Assembly (NCBI GenBank): GCA_049999805.1
Contig: JBNGIO010005087.1
Span: 1 to 21,802, forward strand
Direction of reading: 5' to 3'
DNA: 21,802 nucleotides
DNA from: Folioceros fuciformis
Lineage: Eukaryota > Anthocerotophyta > Anthocerotopsida > Anthocerotales
Below, piece after piece: positions 7,968-17,845 of this stretch. Within the stretch, counting starts at the first letter, position 1. Each line of letters opens with the position of its first letter. A program made the translations under genes and the position numbers. The notes under the pieces were generated by a model. The model did not search any database and was not told the DNA's origin. It worked only from the letters and a program-made list of their open reading frames with translations.

Positions 7968-10900
7968 TTACAGTACAAACTCACGCAGACCTAGGGCTGC
8001 AAGATGTTGGAAATGCTTGGCTTTGGACAGACCCTTGGTAAAAATGTCCGCTGTGTTTTCATGTGTACTCACATACTCAACCTTCACGACCCCTCGTTCA
8101 GCCACATCTCTTATGTAGTGGTAGTATAGCTTAATATGCTTTGTTCGGGCATGAAACCTAGGGTTTGCCACTAGAGCAATTGTGCTCATATTATCACAAT
8201 ATAACATAGTGGGTTCCTTCTGTTGCTGTTGTACTGATTCCAGGAATTGCCTCTGCCATTCAGCCTCCTTACAAGCATCAGTCAAGGCTTTGTATTCAGC
8301 CTCTGTGGAGGAAAGGGCTAGGGAGGCCTACTTTTTGCAACTCCAGCTCACAGCTCCAGAGGATAGTAGAAAACAATAGGCCGAGAGGCTCTTTCTGGTA
8401 TCAGCATCAGAGGCCCAGTCGGCATCTGCGAAGGAGGTAAGTACCATGCAGCTGTTCCCACTTGATGAATATTGCAATCCATAGTTGATGGTGCCTTTAA
8501 GGTACCGATAAATCCTCTTCACAGCAGCCCAGTGTGCCCTGCCAGGTTGTTGCAGAAACTGGGACACCACACTAACAGAGAAGCTGATATCGGGGCGGGT
8601 CCAATTTGCAAGGAAGATTAGACAGCCCACTGCCTCGGCATAAGGTACGATACTCATGTCTTCAGCCTCACGTTGTGTTTGTGGAGACTGTGCAGATGTC
8701 AGCTTTTCCCCCACTGCCGAGGGAGTGGCTACAGGACGAGCATCCTGAAGGTTAAACCGCCTCAAAATCTCCTTAAGGTATTTCGTCTGGTGTAGGGTGA
8801 TAGTACCAGCGAACCTATTACGGAGGATTTGTATGCCTAAACAAAACTGCAAGTCCCCTTGGTCAGTCATTTCAAAGGCCTGTCTAAGCATATCTTTAAC
8901 CTTGGCTAACTGTTCTGTGCTATTGCTTAGCAGAACACAGTCGTCTACATATAAGGCCAAGATTACAAAGAGGGCTCCAGCAACAAGAAGAAAGACGTTG
9001 CTATCGGCAGGAGATTGAAGAAACCCGAGTTCCTTAAGGTACTTAGTAATCCTCTTGTACCACGCTCTGGGGGACTGCTTAAGTCCATAAATGGTCTTAA
9101 GTAGCTTGCAGACCTTTTTAACCCATTTTTTATTAACGTACCCCTCAGGTTGTTCCATGTACAGCGTTTCTTCCAACTCTCCGTGGAGGAATGCAGTACA
9201 AACATCCATTTGCTGCACTTCAAGATCAAACTCGGCTGCCAAAGCAAGAAGGATGCGCACTGAGGATGGTTTGACAACAGGTGAGAACGTGTCCCCGTAG
9301 TCAATGCCTGGAACCTGACTAAAGCCACGAGCAACTAGTCTAGATTTATATCTGGCTACTGTACCATCAGCCTTAAGTTTTGTTTTGAATAGCCATTTAC
9401 AGCTGATCGGTTTTCTCCCAGGTGGAAGATCAACTAGCTCCCAGGTGCCATTTTTGATAAGAGACTGGTACTCATCCTCAATCGAGACATGCCATTTGTC
9501 ACCATCAGGTCCATTTACAGCCTCATCATAAGACTGAGGATCAGGTCTAACATCGGGAATGTGAAGATCAGACACCTGAACAGAAGGCCTGCGAAAATCC
9601 AAGGACTGGTAAGGAGGTTCAACCCACTGCTCACGAGATCTGCGTTCCCTTAGATTATAACGAGATTGTTGATCAGCAGCTGGTTGTTGTTGGGGTGTAG
9701 GCTTAGGCTCGTCAGAGTGAGCAGACTGTGCATCATCTGCATCACTGTCCAGGGTGATAACATCTTCAGATTCATGTAAGGAAGCCTGGTACTCAGCAAT
9801 TTCCCCCACTTCAGGGGCAAGAGGTATGTCCTCATCAGCTGCATTCAGACCATCCTCTGTAGGGCCTTCACCATCTGACTGAGGATATTGATGAGGTTCA
9901 ACGTCAGGGTCTAAAGTTCATGTAATTTCATCTTCAGAAGGGGTAACTTGGATTGGGTCTATACTCTTATCAGGTGGAATATCATATTCAGGAAGGGCTC
10001 GAGACTGAGTAAGTTCACTCACAACCACGCTCCTTGCAAGAACAACCTTTGAAGTGATCTTATCATAGAGTTTATACGCCTTTGATTCCTCAGAATATCC
10101 TAGGAAAATAAGGGGGACAGACCTGTTGTCTAATTTGTTACGTTTTGCTTCTGGAACATAGGCAAATGCAGGTGATCCAAAAACTCGCAAGTGTAACAAA
10201 CTAGGTTTTCTGCCCCAAAAGGCCTCATGAGGAGTACAACCAGGCAAGGCTGAGGTAACCACTCTGTTCAAAATGTAAGTAGCAGTCACGATTGCCTCTG
10301 CCCAGAATTTCTTGGAAATGCCAGCCCAGGACAGCATACTTTTTGTCATGCCCATGAGTGTCTGGTTTTTCCTCTCAGCAACTTCGTTCTGCTGTTGAGT
10401 ATAAGGAACCAAGAGTTGTCTCACAATGCCAAACTGCTCAAACAGGTTGTCATACTTATGTCCTGTGAACTCCCCTCCATTATCTGTTCTGAAACACTTT
10501 ACTAAGCAGCCTGTTTGGCGTTGCACCATAGGAATCCAGGCAGAGATGGTATCGAAGACTTCACTCTTCAGTTTTAGAGGGAACGTCCACGTATACCTCG
10601 AATAGTCATCGGTGAGAGTAAGGTAATATTCGGCACCACCAAGTGACTTCACATGTAATTTGCCAGCAATGTCTGCATGAATTAACTCCAGAACTGCTTT
10701 AGCACGTGTTGGATTCTTGTTCTTAAACGGAAGCTCCTTCTGTTTTGACAGAATACAAGAACTGCAAGGGGCAAGATGTTTAAAACAAGACGGGAGTCGT
10801 TCCCGATAACAATCAGAGATAGACATGAAATCGAGCTTTGCCTTGTTGACGTGTCCCAGCCTTGCATGCCACAGTACAGCATGAGTGTGATGCGTAGACG

Positions 10901-12287
10901 TAAGTGCCCTAGCATGAACTTTTGCTGCTGTAACTAATTGGTATAGGTCGTTAACAAGAATTGCTTTTGCTACGTGTGTATTAGGATCAGAAGGGTGATA
11001 AAGGTAACACTTTCTATCCTTGAAGCAAAAGACTAAGTGCTGATTTTGAGCTACGGCTCTGATGGACAGTAAATTCTTGGACATAGAGGGAACATACAAG
11101 ACATCATGCAAACGCAAAGACTTGCCGTCTGCCAGAGGTAATATAACTGTCCCACTACCCTTTACCTCCACTCCACGAGAATCTCCAACGTATACTAACT
11201 CTGGTGTGTTCCCCCTCTGCTTGTGGAAGGTGGAGAACAGCTCCTTGTTATTGCACACATGGGCAGTAGCACCAGAATCAACAAACCAGGAGGAAGAAGT
11301 CTCCTTGGATGAGGTGAGGCACACAATCAGGACTGTGCTGCTGCTCTTAGATTGTCCAGAACTCTTGTTGTCTTTGGAAGTCACATGGGCCTCAGATCTA
11401 GGATCTTTCTTGGGTTCCCCCGCTTTTTTCTTCCGACAGTCACGTTCCCAGTGACCTTGTATTTGGCACCAGTTGCAATTCCCTCGCCTTTTGATGCTGG
11501 TCGAGGTGTTAGAAGGAGGTGAGTTAGAACTCTTCTTGCCTTTCTGTTTACCCCGGCCAAGGTTTTTGCCTTTTGCAGCAAAGAGCACTTTCTCCCCACG
11601 GATGCGAGAGGAAGTCCCTATTTTCTGTCGGCTCTGCTCTTCTTGCAGGAGAGCACCGACCACACTATTGAAGGTTAGTTTGGGTGGTTTCTGTGCAGCA
11701 ACAGCAACGTATGAATCCTGTAAGGCCGCATTCTGACTGGAGATGAAATTCTGAAAGCTTGCAGGCAGGCTGGATAGGATTTGAGCAACCGCATCCACCT
11801 CCGACATAGTACTCCCCAGAGTAGTCAGCTGTGACCTCATGTGTCTGAACTTGACCACATGAGGTCCCACAGCATCTCCATCACGAAGTTTGAGACCAAA
11901 GAATTCATTACGAGCAGCTACAAGTGTAAGAATATTCTGTACTTGGTATGTATCCTTCAATTGAGCCCAGACGTCAGCAGCAGTTGGTAAGGATTCAACC
12001 TCAGTTATTGTGGTTTCGTCCAGTCCAGAAAGAAGAATTGCAAAAGCCACCTTGTTGCCTTTCATCCACTTATCCACATCTGCCTGTGTGACTCCAGGTT
12101 GAGTGATATCAGGTTTGGTAAGAGTACCATCAACGTATTCCCACATGTCCCGAGCATCAAGAAAAGCCTTCATCCTGGCCCTCCAACTTTCAAATCGAAT
12201 AGCTTTGCCAACAAACCTGTCCTTCTCCTTAAAATCGCCTGAATATGTGACTCCAACAGAGGTAGACATTTGTGAAGCAGACGCCAT
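7968..12287 (-). pseudogene. Copia A gag-pol polyprotein, two nonsense codons
   Basis: A single frame runs from ATG 12287 to the stop at 7968, about 1,439 codons. It is broken only by TGA 9920-9918 and TAG 8330-8328, with no frameshift. Domain order is Ty1/copia. Gag has FESWRARMKAFLDARDMWEYVDG and a CCHC knuckle CNWCQIQGHWERDC (residues 271-284). The protease has WFVDSGATAHVC (Asp 337). The integrase zinc region has LWHARLGH. The integrase triad is Asp 539 (HADIAG), Asp 602 (RTDNGGEF) and Glu 638 (AERKNQ), with exactly 35 residues between the last two. RT has the YVDD active site at 8951-8940. RNase H has SSTEAEYKA and ends ADIFTKGLSKAKHF. The TAG sits where relatives usually have Gln in the SWSxKKQ stretch, consistent with CAG to TAG. 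The TGA lies in the variable linker between integrase and RT. Confidence 0.93.
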
Positions 12288-13490
12288 ATTGATTTGTGAA
12301 AGTGGATGTGGGTTTGAGTTTAATCTGTGACCCCTACTTCTGATTCTCTCTGAATGGATTCCAAGCTACAAACAGAGAGAATACTGACCATTGATTCTGT
12401 GGATGAATCAGGGACAGAAGAACATGGGACAGAAGACTCCTCACAGGAGGAAAGGGAAGGAGTCACCAACGTGCTATTCAGACATGCTCTAACAGAGAAG
12501 ACAACTGAACATGAGCAGGTTAGCGCAACAAAACCCTAAAAACAAAAAAACGAAACGTTACTTAGGGTTTACTAATGGCAGTTGGATGTCAGCTGACCCT
12601 AAAACGAAAATTAAAGGGGTGCAACTAACACTGAACCGACGGGTTTGCTGAGGCAGGTGTGCTGAGATGGCGAGGTAGCGAGAAGACAAGTCTGACGTGC
12701 CCAGCGCTTGAGATCCTCTCCAAGTGATCGCCAGAAAGGTACTCCCTTCAGCGCGCCTGTTCAGATCTGGTTACATAATTTTCAGAGAGGAACCTGATCA
12801 GGGAGTGGACCAGGAACAGGTACTGATCCGATCTGAATGTCAGCAATCCCTGATGAATTCATCCGATTTACTGCAGAAGATTCACCCAAAGACAAGGCCG
12901 CCACTACTCCTCAAAGATCCCAGACTTGTTTTGCAAGGATTCGATAGTACTGCTTTTGCGTGGACAATGTGGTCAAACAGTGTTCTTCAAGCCTTGAGAA
13001 TTTGTCCAGACAGGTAGCCTCAAACGAGTTGACCCTGGCTAACAAGGTAAGAGATGACGGGGAGAGATTGTCAAAATTGGGAATTGAGAGCTGCTTAACA
13101 GCAGCTGACTCTGTATTCCTTTTTCTCGAATTTTCTCTGTTCCTGACAACACCTGTTGGTCTGGATATTCTCTCCATGTAGGTGTGCCTGCAATCGCAGA
13201 AACAGCTGGGGTCTGTGATCCAGCAGTGTGGCGGTGGAGATCTCCTCAGCCCACCCTTGCAAGTGCGGCTAGCAGATTGAGAGGGGAGGCCTACACAACA
13301 CCTGGATCCTCCGCCTCCTCGTGCCATAGCTCACAACATCCAGAATCATTTGCAGGAAGGGAGACAGGGTCTTCAACAAAGTTCATCCAGCATCCGGAGA
13401 TGTTGCTGAACTCTGTTGAATTCCCAGCCGCTCTTCCTACTTGTCCAGATTTTTATTCATAGGAATTAGATTCTCATCTATATACACATG
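12288..13490 (-). other. Long leader of copia A between PBS and gag
   Basis: These 1.2 kb on the element's sense strand have no gag-like frame and many short interruptions. A pair of teloboxes in opposite orientation (AAACCCTAA at 12531-12539 and TTAGGGTTT at 12562-12570) lies near an A-rich tract. On the plus strand several short coding-like segments occur: 12354-12539 (acidic, TEEHGTEDSSQEEREG), 12724-13017 and 12960-13280. Some of these end at good splice-donor sequences, e.g. GAGCAG|GTTAGC at about 12517. The segment may hold captured exons in antisense orientation. Confidence 0.55.
12960..13280 (+). other. Antisense exon-intron-exon-like segment in copia A leader
   Basis: On the plus strand, a coding-like stretch (SSSLENLSRQVASNELTLANK) ends at AACAAG|GTAAGA (13046/13047), a near-consensus plant splice donor at a codon boundary. 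After 135 bases, the last half rich in T, comes CTCTCCATGTAG (AG at 13180-13181), a good acceptor. The reading frame then goes on in phase as VCLQSQKQLGSVIQQCGGG for 32 codons to TGA at 13278-13280. Unspliced, the frame also reaches an in-frame TAG formed by the acceptor itself. The combined product would be a short coiled-coil-like segment. The 5' limit is uncertain: a stop at 12945 means any real exon starts after it, possibly behind the AG of that same TAG. No family recognised. Confidence 0.35.
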
Positions 13491-13502
13491 GCTCTGATAC
13501 CA
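13491..13502 (-). other. Primer-binding site of copia A
   Basis: The minus strand reads TGGTATCAGAGC immediately after the CA end of the 5' LTR. It matches the initiator tRNA-Met 3' end, as in element C. Confidence 0.92.
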
Positions 13503-13658
13503 TGTCAAACTAGCGGAAGCTTGTGTTGTAAAAATGATACAACAGAATTAATTAAAATCAGAGCAAGAGTATGTTTATACAAAAATTCATGTCTGTAGAG
13601 TTAGGGTTGTATAAACCCTGGTAACCTAAACCAGGTTGGGTTAAATAACCCTTCAACA
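13503..13658 (-). repeat. 5' LTR of copia A (156 bp)
   Basis: One mismatch to the 3' LTR at 7032-7187 over 156 bases. It starts TGTTGAAG at 13658 and ends TTTGACA at 13503. It is bordered by the PBS inside and by AGCCT outside. Confidence 0.95.
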
Positions 13659-13663
13659 AGCCT
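13659..13663. repeat. Target-site duplication of copia A, right copy (AGCCT)
   Basis: Exact copy of 7027-7031, directly outside the 5' LTR of copia A. Confidence 0.93.
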
Positions 13664-15072
13664 AGCATGCCAGAAGTTTGCTTCAGACACAGTAGAGGTA
13701 ACATACGCTTTTGGTTCTGCAGTCATGTTAAGCTGGTAAATTTCGTTAACCAACTGACCTCTAGCAATGCATCTACCAAGTCTGGATAAATAGTAGAGAC
13801 AACAATGGACTTGCTCGAAAGAGAAGCCATATTTTCTAGACTAGGTGGTTGCATGGACTGATAGCAAATTCTTTGACATGGCTAGTACATATAGGACATC
13901 TTCCAACAAGATTTCAGACACATCAAACAAGGTAATGGAAACTGAACCTACTCCATGTACATCTACGCCTCTAGAGTCCCCCACATACACTGATTGTGGT
14001 GAAACCTCTATTGTTACTGTCGCAAACAGGTCCTTGTTATTACACACATGAGACATAGCCCCTGAGTCAATGAACCATGAGTTAGAGAATTCAGCAGAGG
14101 ACGACAAATAGATTGTTACTGTTAAGATGGTTGAGCTGCTCTTGTGTGGAGTGGATCCCTTGTCCTTTGCAGCAACATGTGCCTTGGGGCGAGGGTCCTT
14201 CCTTGGTTCTCGTGCCTTTTTCTTACGACATTCCTGCTCCCAATGGCCGGAATTTGACACTAGTTGCATGTACCTTGGTGTTTGTTGGAGGGAGTTAAAG
14301 GCGTTGAGCCACCATATGGCTGCTGGTGAGATCGCTTCTCCTTCCCCCTTCCCGTCACAAATGGCTTGCCCTTAGCTGCAAATAACACCTTCTCGCCTCT
14401 TGAGCGAGTGCCTGGACCTGGTTTGAGTCTACTAGCCTCCTCTTGCAGGGAGCCCTGACCACAACATTTAGATGGAGGGAATAAGATAGGTTTGCAGCAG
14501 CGGTAGCATACGCAGCAGACAATGCCAAATTTTGTCTAGAAATGAAGGTCTCATAGGATGGAGGCAAGGCAGTAAACAATTGGGCGACCATCTCAACCTT
14601 GCTAATCTTGGCTCCCAATGCAGACAAGTTGTGCTTGCAGTATCCTCAGCTTGGTTACACTGGGTCCAACATGTTCTCCTTCCCGCATCCTGAATGAATG
14701 AAAGTCACTCCTGACATGCATTAATGTACAGACGTTCTGCACCTTATATGTATCTTTGAGCTGAGTCCAGACCTTAGCTGTTGTGGCCAAGAACTCAACC
14801 TCAGTTATTGTTGTGGCATCCAGCCCTGACAACAGGATAGCAAACGCCACTTTATTTCCTTTGTCCCATTTTGCTTTTTTTATCTACTGTAGGTTGAACT
14901 ACTATTGTAGCTGGTACATTGTGCCATCAACGTATTCCCACGCATAACGAGCATGCTGGTGAGCTTGCATTCGTGCTCTTCAACTTTCATAGTTCACAAA
15001 ATTGCCGTTGAAACGGTCTTTCTCTTTGAACTCTCCAACATAGATGCCAGATCCAGTAGTAGTAGTAGCCAT
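13664..15072 (-). pseudogene. Copia B gag, protease and start of integrase (upstream half of the split element)
   Basis: Start at ATG 15072-15070 (MATTTTGSGIYVGEFKEKDRF), clearly related to the copia A gag start (GDFKEKDRF). Within 30 codons TGA replaces the Trp that copia A has in SWRARM. Several frameshifts follow. Recognisable pieces are WEYVDGT near 14940, KVAFAILLSGLDATTITEVEFL (14850-14790), WTQLKDTYKVQN and the degraded zinc knuckle ending GHWEQECRKKK (about 14250). The protease motif WFIDSGAMSHVCNN is at about 14075-14030, then VYVGDSRGV and LLEDVLYVLAMSKNLLSV. The piece ends in FWHAR at 13664, where copia A inserted, and continues at 7031. The pattern of point changes and small indels shows a much older copy than A. 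Its LTR and PBS are not visible upstream. Confidence 0.85.
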
Positions 15073-15186
15073 ATTGGTGACATGTATTGTTGGGGTAGCT
15101 AAATGTGAAGGGAGAATGAATGCAGGAAGCCGAGATTGCAGGGATTGTAAGAAAGTACGTTCTGTAGCTAAGTCCTCATCTAGATC
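15073..15186 (-). other. Copia B leader remnant
   Basis: The sequence just upstream of the copia B gag ATG shares only the immediate context (CAATATGGC) with copia A. No TGGTATCAGAG primer site or LTR end is visible here. The next recognisable sequence, from about 15187, is the coiled-coil gene copy, so B's 5' end has been lost or is rearranged at this junction. Confidence 0.4.
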
Positions 15187-15602
15187 ACTACTTGCCGTCT
15201 CGGACTCCGCCAGCTGCCTCCAGGCTTTGGCCTCCTTCCCTCTTGCCTCTGCCTCCTTGCTCTAGACCTCATCTTGTCCGAGGCTCTGGCCCGTCTCCTC
15301 TTGGCAGGAGTCTTCTTCCTTGCCCCCGCCTTCCTCTTCTACCTGGTGGGGGTCTCCTCCTCCGAGCTGTTTGCGCCTCCCGACTCCCAGCTGCTGGAGT
15401 CGGCTCCCACTGGCTCGGCGGGCTTCCACTTCACATCCCTTATCGGCCTCCACATATGGAGCGAGGTGAGTACCTCCAGTTCAGACACAAGGTTAGCATA
15501 GCAGTAAATATGGATTAGGAAGGGCGAGATCATCGAAGGCTGAGAAGAGGTGTAGAGGAAAAAAACTTTTGGGACTCCCATTTTGAAGGACGGAATGAAC
15601 AC
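15187..15602 (-). pseudogene. Coiled-coil gene copy 1 (short, inverted, internally deleted)
   Basis: Read on the minus strand, this begins MFIPSFKMGVPKVFFLY (ATG at 15602) and continues SQPSMISPFLIHIYCYANL, LHMWRPIRDVKWKPAEPVG and SSSWESGGANSSEEETPTR, then a TAG, then a Lys/Arg-rich tract (KRKAGARKKTPAKRRRAR). The part from about 15550 downward matches the plus-strand copy 2 at 16745-17010. The end at 15260-15194 matches copy 2 at 17487-17553, so about 450 bases present in copy 2 are missing here. The TAG stands where copy 2 has CAG (TRQKRKAG), while copy 1 keeps the TGG that is TGA in copy 2. The protein family is not recognised. A run of acidic/Ser residues followed by a bipartite basic cluster suggests a nuclear protein. 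The first ~20 residues differ from copy 2 and may come from another sequence. Confidence 0.6.
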
Positions 15603-16135
15603 GTTGTGATTTTTTTTGTGAGACTGCGAGTGGATCGCCTTAGTATGTGAATAAGACCTAGGTATTTATACCCAAAGTCTCTTTGGCCCTTGGTGTTTTG
15701 ATAGGATGGAGTGACAGGACTGGGGAGAAGTGTGTGTGAGAGTGTCCTTGGCCCTTTGTGGTTTGGGGGGCACTCAGGTGTCTATGTATGCACCCCCCCC
15801 CTGGGGAAATAAGAAATAGGAAGTGGGGGTAGGTTGTTGCGGACTTAGGCAAAAATCGGAGTGTTGAATTGGGCGACGGTAGCTGGTTGGGCGACCGTCG
15901 TGGAAGGGGCACCGGCGGTAGTGGAACGGGAACGGCGACATAAAACCCTAGAGAGAGACAAGGAGAACTTGGGCAGTAATCGGGGCAGGAGCGTCTGCGA
16001 GAGTGAGAGTAACCACAGGGCGCGACGACGGTCAGGAGCGCAGAGGGAACTAGGTGGCGGCGCGGAGTAGGGCGACAGGCGACAGCAGGTGCAAGAGGGC
16101 AACGGTGTTCGGGGCGCGGAAGGAGATCATGCACG
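15603..16135. other. Spacer between the inverted coiled-coil gene copies
   Basis: No convincing gene. It contains a T8 run at about 15610, a C9 run near 15789, GT/GA-rich sequence, and a TATA-like box pointing left at 15663-15670. The right half becomes GC-rich and purine-rich (ACATAAAACCCTAG near 15937 and a CGACGG-rich stretch) and probably served as the 5' leader of copy 2. Open frames on both strands exist here because of composition, but none has recognisable motifs. Confidence 0.4.
15661..15673 (-). promoter_or_regulatory. Putative TATA box for leftward transcription of copy 1
   Basis: The minus strand reads GGGTATAAATACC, about 60 bases upstream of the ATG of copy 1. The identical 13-mer occurs in the LTR of copia D at 18662-18674. 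It may be a gene promoter or part of an unrecognised LTR. No flanking LTR ends or PBS were found. Confidence 0.4.
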
Positions 16136-17845
16136 ATGAGGTCTCGACAAGAGTTGTTGCTAGGAGTATTGGTGCCGCAGCAGGAGGAGGGAGAACCGCC
16201 TGTCCCAAAGATCAATGTGCTCCTATGGCCCAACATGGAGCACTGGAGGACCAGAGCCGGAGGGCTGGTCGAAGAACTAGGCCTCGGGTTCATGAACCAA
16301 AGGTGGAATCATGCAGCTCCACAGCTGGTCAGGGAGTGCACCCTAAAGATGAGGAAGCCCGTCCGAGAGGAGGGAATCCGTGGCAGACCCCAGGTTTGGA
16401 ATCTGGAGCTGGTAAGACGGGTGTATGGCCACAATCAGTAGGAGGAGGGGGGGCTGGTGCTGGAGTCCCTAAAGAATCGTGGTGGCACAGCAGACGCCGA
16501 GGTGCTGTTCAAACCTAGCACCAAGAAGGAAGCGAATGGTTGGCTGATCTGGGATATGGCCAACCCCCAGCTGATGGGTCTGGCCACGTGGTTCCTGAGC
16601 TTTCTGCAGGTTTGCAAGTAGGATTATTTGTCTAATCACATGCTCCTCTTTCTGCATGATGTCGTCAAGGGGAGCAAGGTGGATTGGGGGAAAGTCCTGT
16701 ATGCCAGGATGGACGAGGAGAGGCAGAATCTGACCTTGTCCTCTCCCCAACCTTCGATGATCTCTCCCTTCCTAGTCCACATCTACTGCTATGCTAACCT
16801 TGTGTCTGAACTAGAGGTGATGGCCTCACTGCACATGTGAAGACCGATAAGGGAGGTGAAGTGGAAGCCCGCCGATCCAATAGGGGCCGACTCCAGCAGC
16901 TGGGAGTCGGGTGGTGCGGACAGCTCAGAGGAGGAGAGTCCCACCAGGCAGAAGAGGAAGGCTGGGGTAGGGAAGAAGACTCCCGCCAAGAAGAGGAGGG
17001 CCAGTGGCCAGATTGCTAGAAGAGGAAGCAGATCAGCACCACAGGAGGCAGCCCCAGAGCAGGCTGGGTAGGAGCGGGGGCTACTCAGGAACCAGTAGCT
17101 CAGGCGCCAACGGACCGAGAGCCGACGTAGCAGGAACCGGGCGAAGAGGAACTAGGAGCACCCCAGGAGCAGAGGTTAGAGATGGAAGTGGTCCCTTCTG
17201 AGGTGAAGGGAGAATTAGGGCACGTTTCGGAGCAAGAAGTCTTCCTAGAATGGGAAGATGTTTTTAGAAAGGGAGGATAGGCTGCAGGCAAAGGAGCTGG
17301 AGAAGTTACGAGCGCTGCTGGGGAGGCAAATAACCAAGAGGGGAATGGCTCCTGTGGGGTCATAGGAGGTGAATCTGCCAGGACTAACCTCGGCCGTGGT
17401 GCAGACAGAGGCGGACGTGTTGGATTAGGTGGCCAAGACACTGACCTAGCTGAGCAGGCAGGCGGAGAGGGAGGCCAAGGCCCGAAGTAGGGAGGCAGAG
17501 GCAAGAGGAAAGGAGTCTAAAGCCTGAAGACAGCTGGCATAGTCTGAAACAGCCCGGCGGCTCTTGGAAGAGAAGCAACGGGTCCTGAGTGAGGACAAGG
17601 CACAAGCAGAGGGAGAGGCGTGCCAGGCCAAGGCAGAGCTTCAGGCGCTGAAGGAGCAACAGGAGTCGCTCCTAGCTCAAATGAGGGAAGCCCATGAGAC
17701 TAATTTGGAAATACAGCGGGAAGTGGCTAAGGCTCAGGAGCAGGAGATGGCAGTGATGGAACAAATCCAGGAGCTGGCCAACAGGTACAAACGAGAGCGG
17801 GACAAGGCCAGGGAGCGAGTAAAGGGAAAGGGTAAGGATGGGTGA
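16136..17845 (+). pseudogene. Coiled-coil gene copy 2 (long, several nonsense codons), unknown family
   Basis: A mostly open coding region starts at ATG 16136. In one frame come a helical N-terminal domain (INVLLWPNMEHWRTRAGGL, RGRPQVWNLELVRRVYG), TAG 16439-16441, LFKPSTKKEANGWLIWDM, a TAG near 16618, and HDVVKGSKVDWGKVLYARM. Then come SQPSMISPF-like sequence shared with copy 1 and a TGA at about 16839, where copy 1 has Trp. An acidic SSSWESGGADSSEEESPT tract precedes KKTPAKKRRA. The frame shifts near 17065, an acidic Gln/Glu-rich stretch follows (QEPGEEELGAPQEQ), and another shift near 17255 leads to a long coiled coil (LEREDRLQAKELEKLRALL to ELANRYKRERDKARERVKG) ending at TGA 17845. Several more TAG/TGA codons interrupt the coil, mostly at plausible Gln/Trp positions. 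It is a repeated sequence, since copy 1 exists 600 bases away. I cannot name it; it may be an accessory protein of a transposon or a duplicated plant gene. Confidence 0.6.

Larger units (their letters stand above)
7032..13658 (-). mobile_element. Element A: complete Ty1/copia retrotransposon, 6,627 bp
   Basis: All structural hallmarks are present on the minus strand. These are a 5' LTR (13658-13503), a PBS touching it (13502-13491), a 1.2-kb leader, a single gag-pol frame (12287-7968), a 780-bp downstream region, a polypurine tract and a 3' LTR (7187-7032). A 5-bp target duplication AGCCT flanks it. The LTRs are the same length and differ at one base (7166 A, 13637 T), so insertion is recent. 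The element inserted into a relative, copia B. Two nonsense codons interrupt gag-pol, so this copy cannot make the full polyprotein, although it could be moved by proteins supplied from other copies. The unusual parts are the regions either side of gag-pol, which carry coding-like segments on the opposite strand. Confidence 0.95.

Noticed and set aside
12911-13327. Minus-strand 138-codon ORF in the copia A leader
   Set aside because: Sense to the element but 5' of gag, with no gag-like motif. It overlaps the plus-strand segment with splice signals. Kept only as an alternative.
15658-16293. Minus-strand 211-codon ORF, Pro/Ser-rich
   Set aside because: Low-complexity product from GC-rich sequence opposite the copy 2 leader. 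It overlaps a TATA-like region and a poly-C run, and has no domain.
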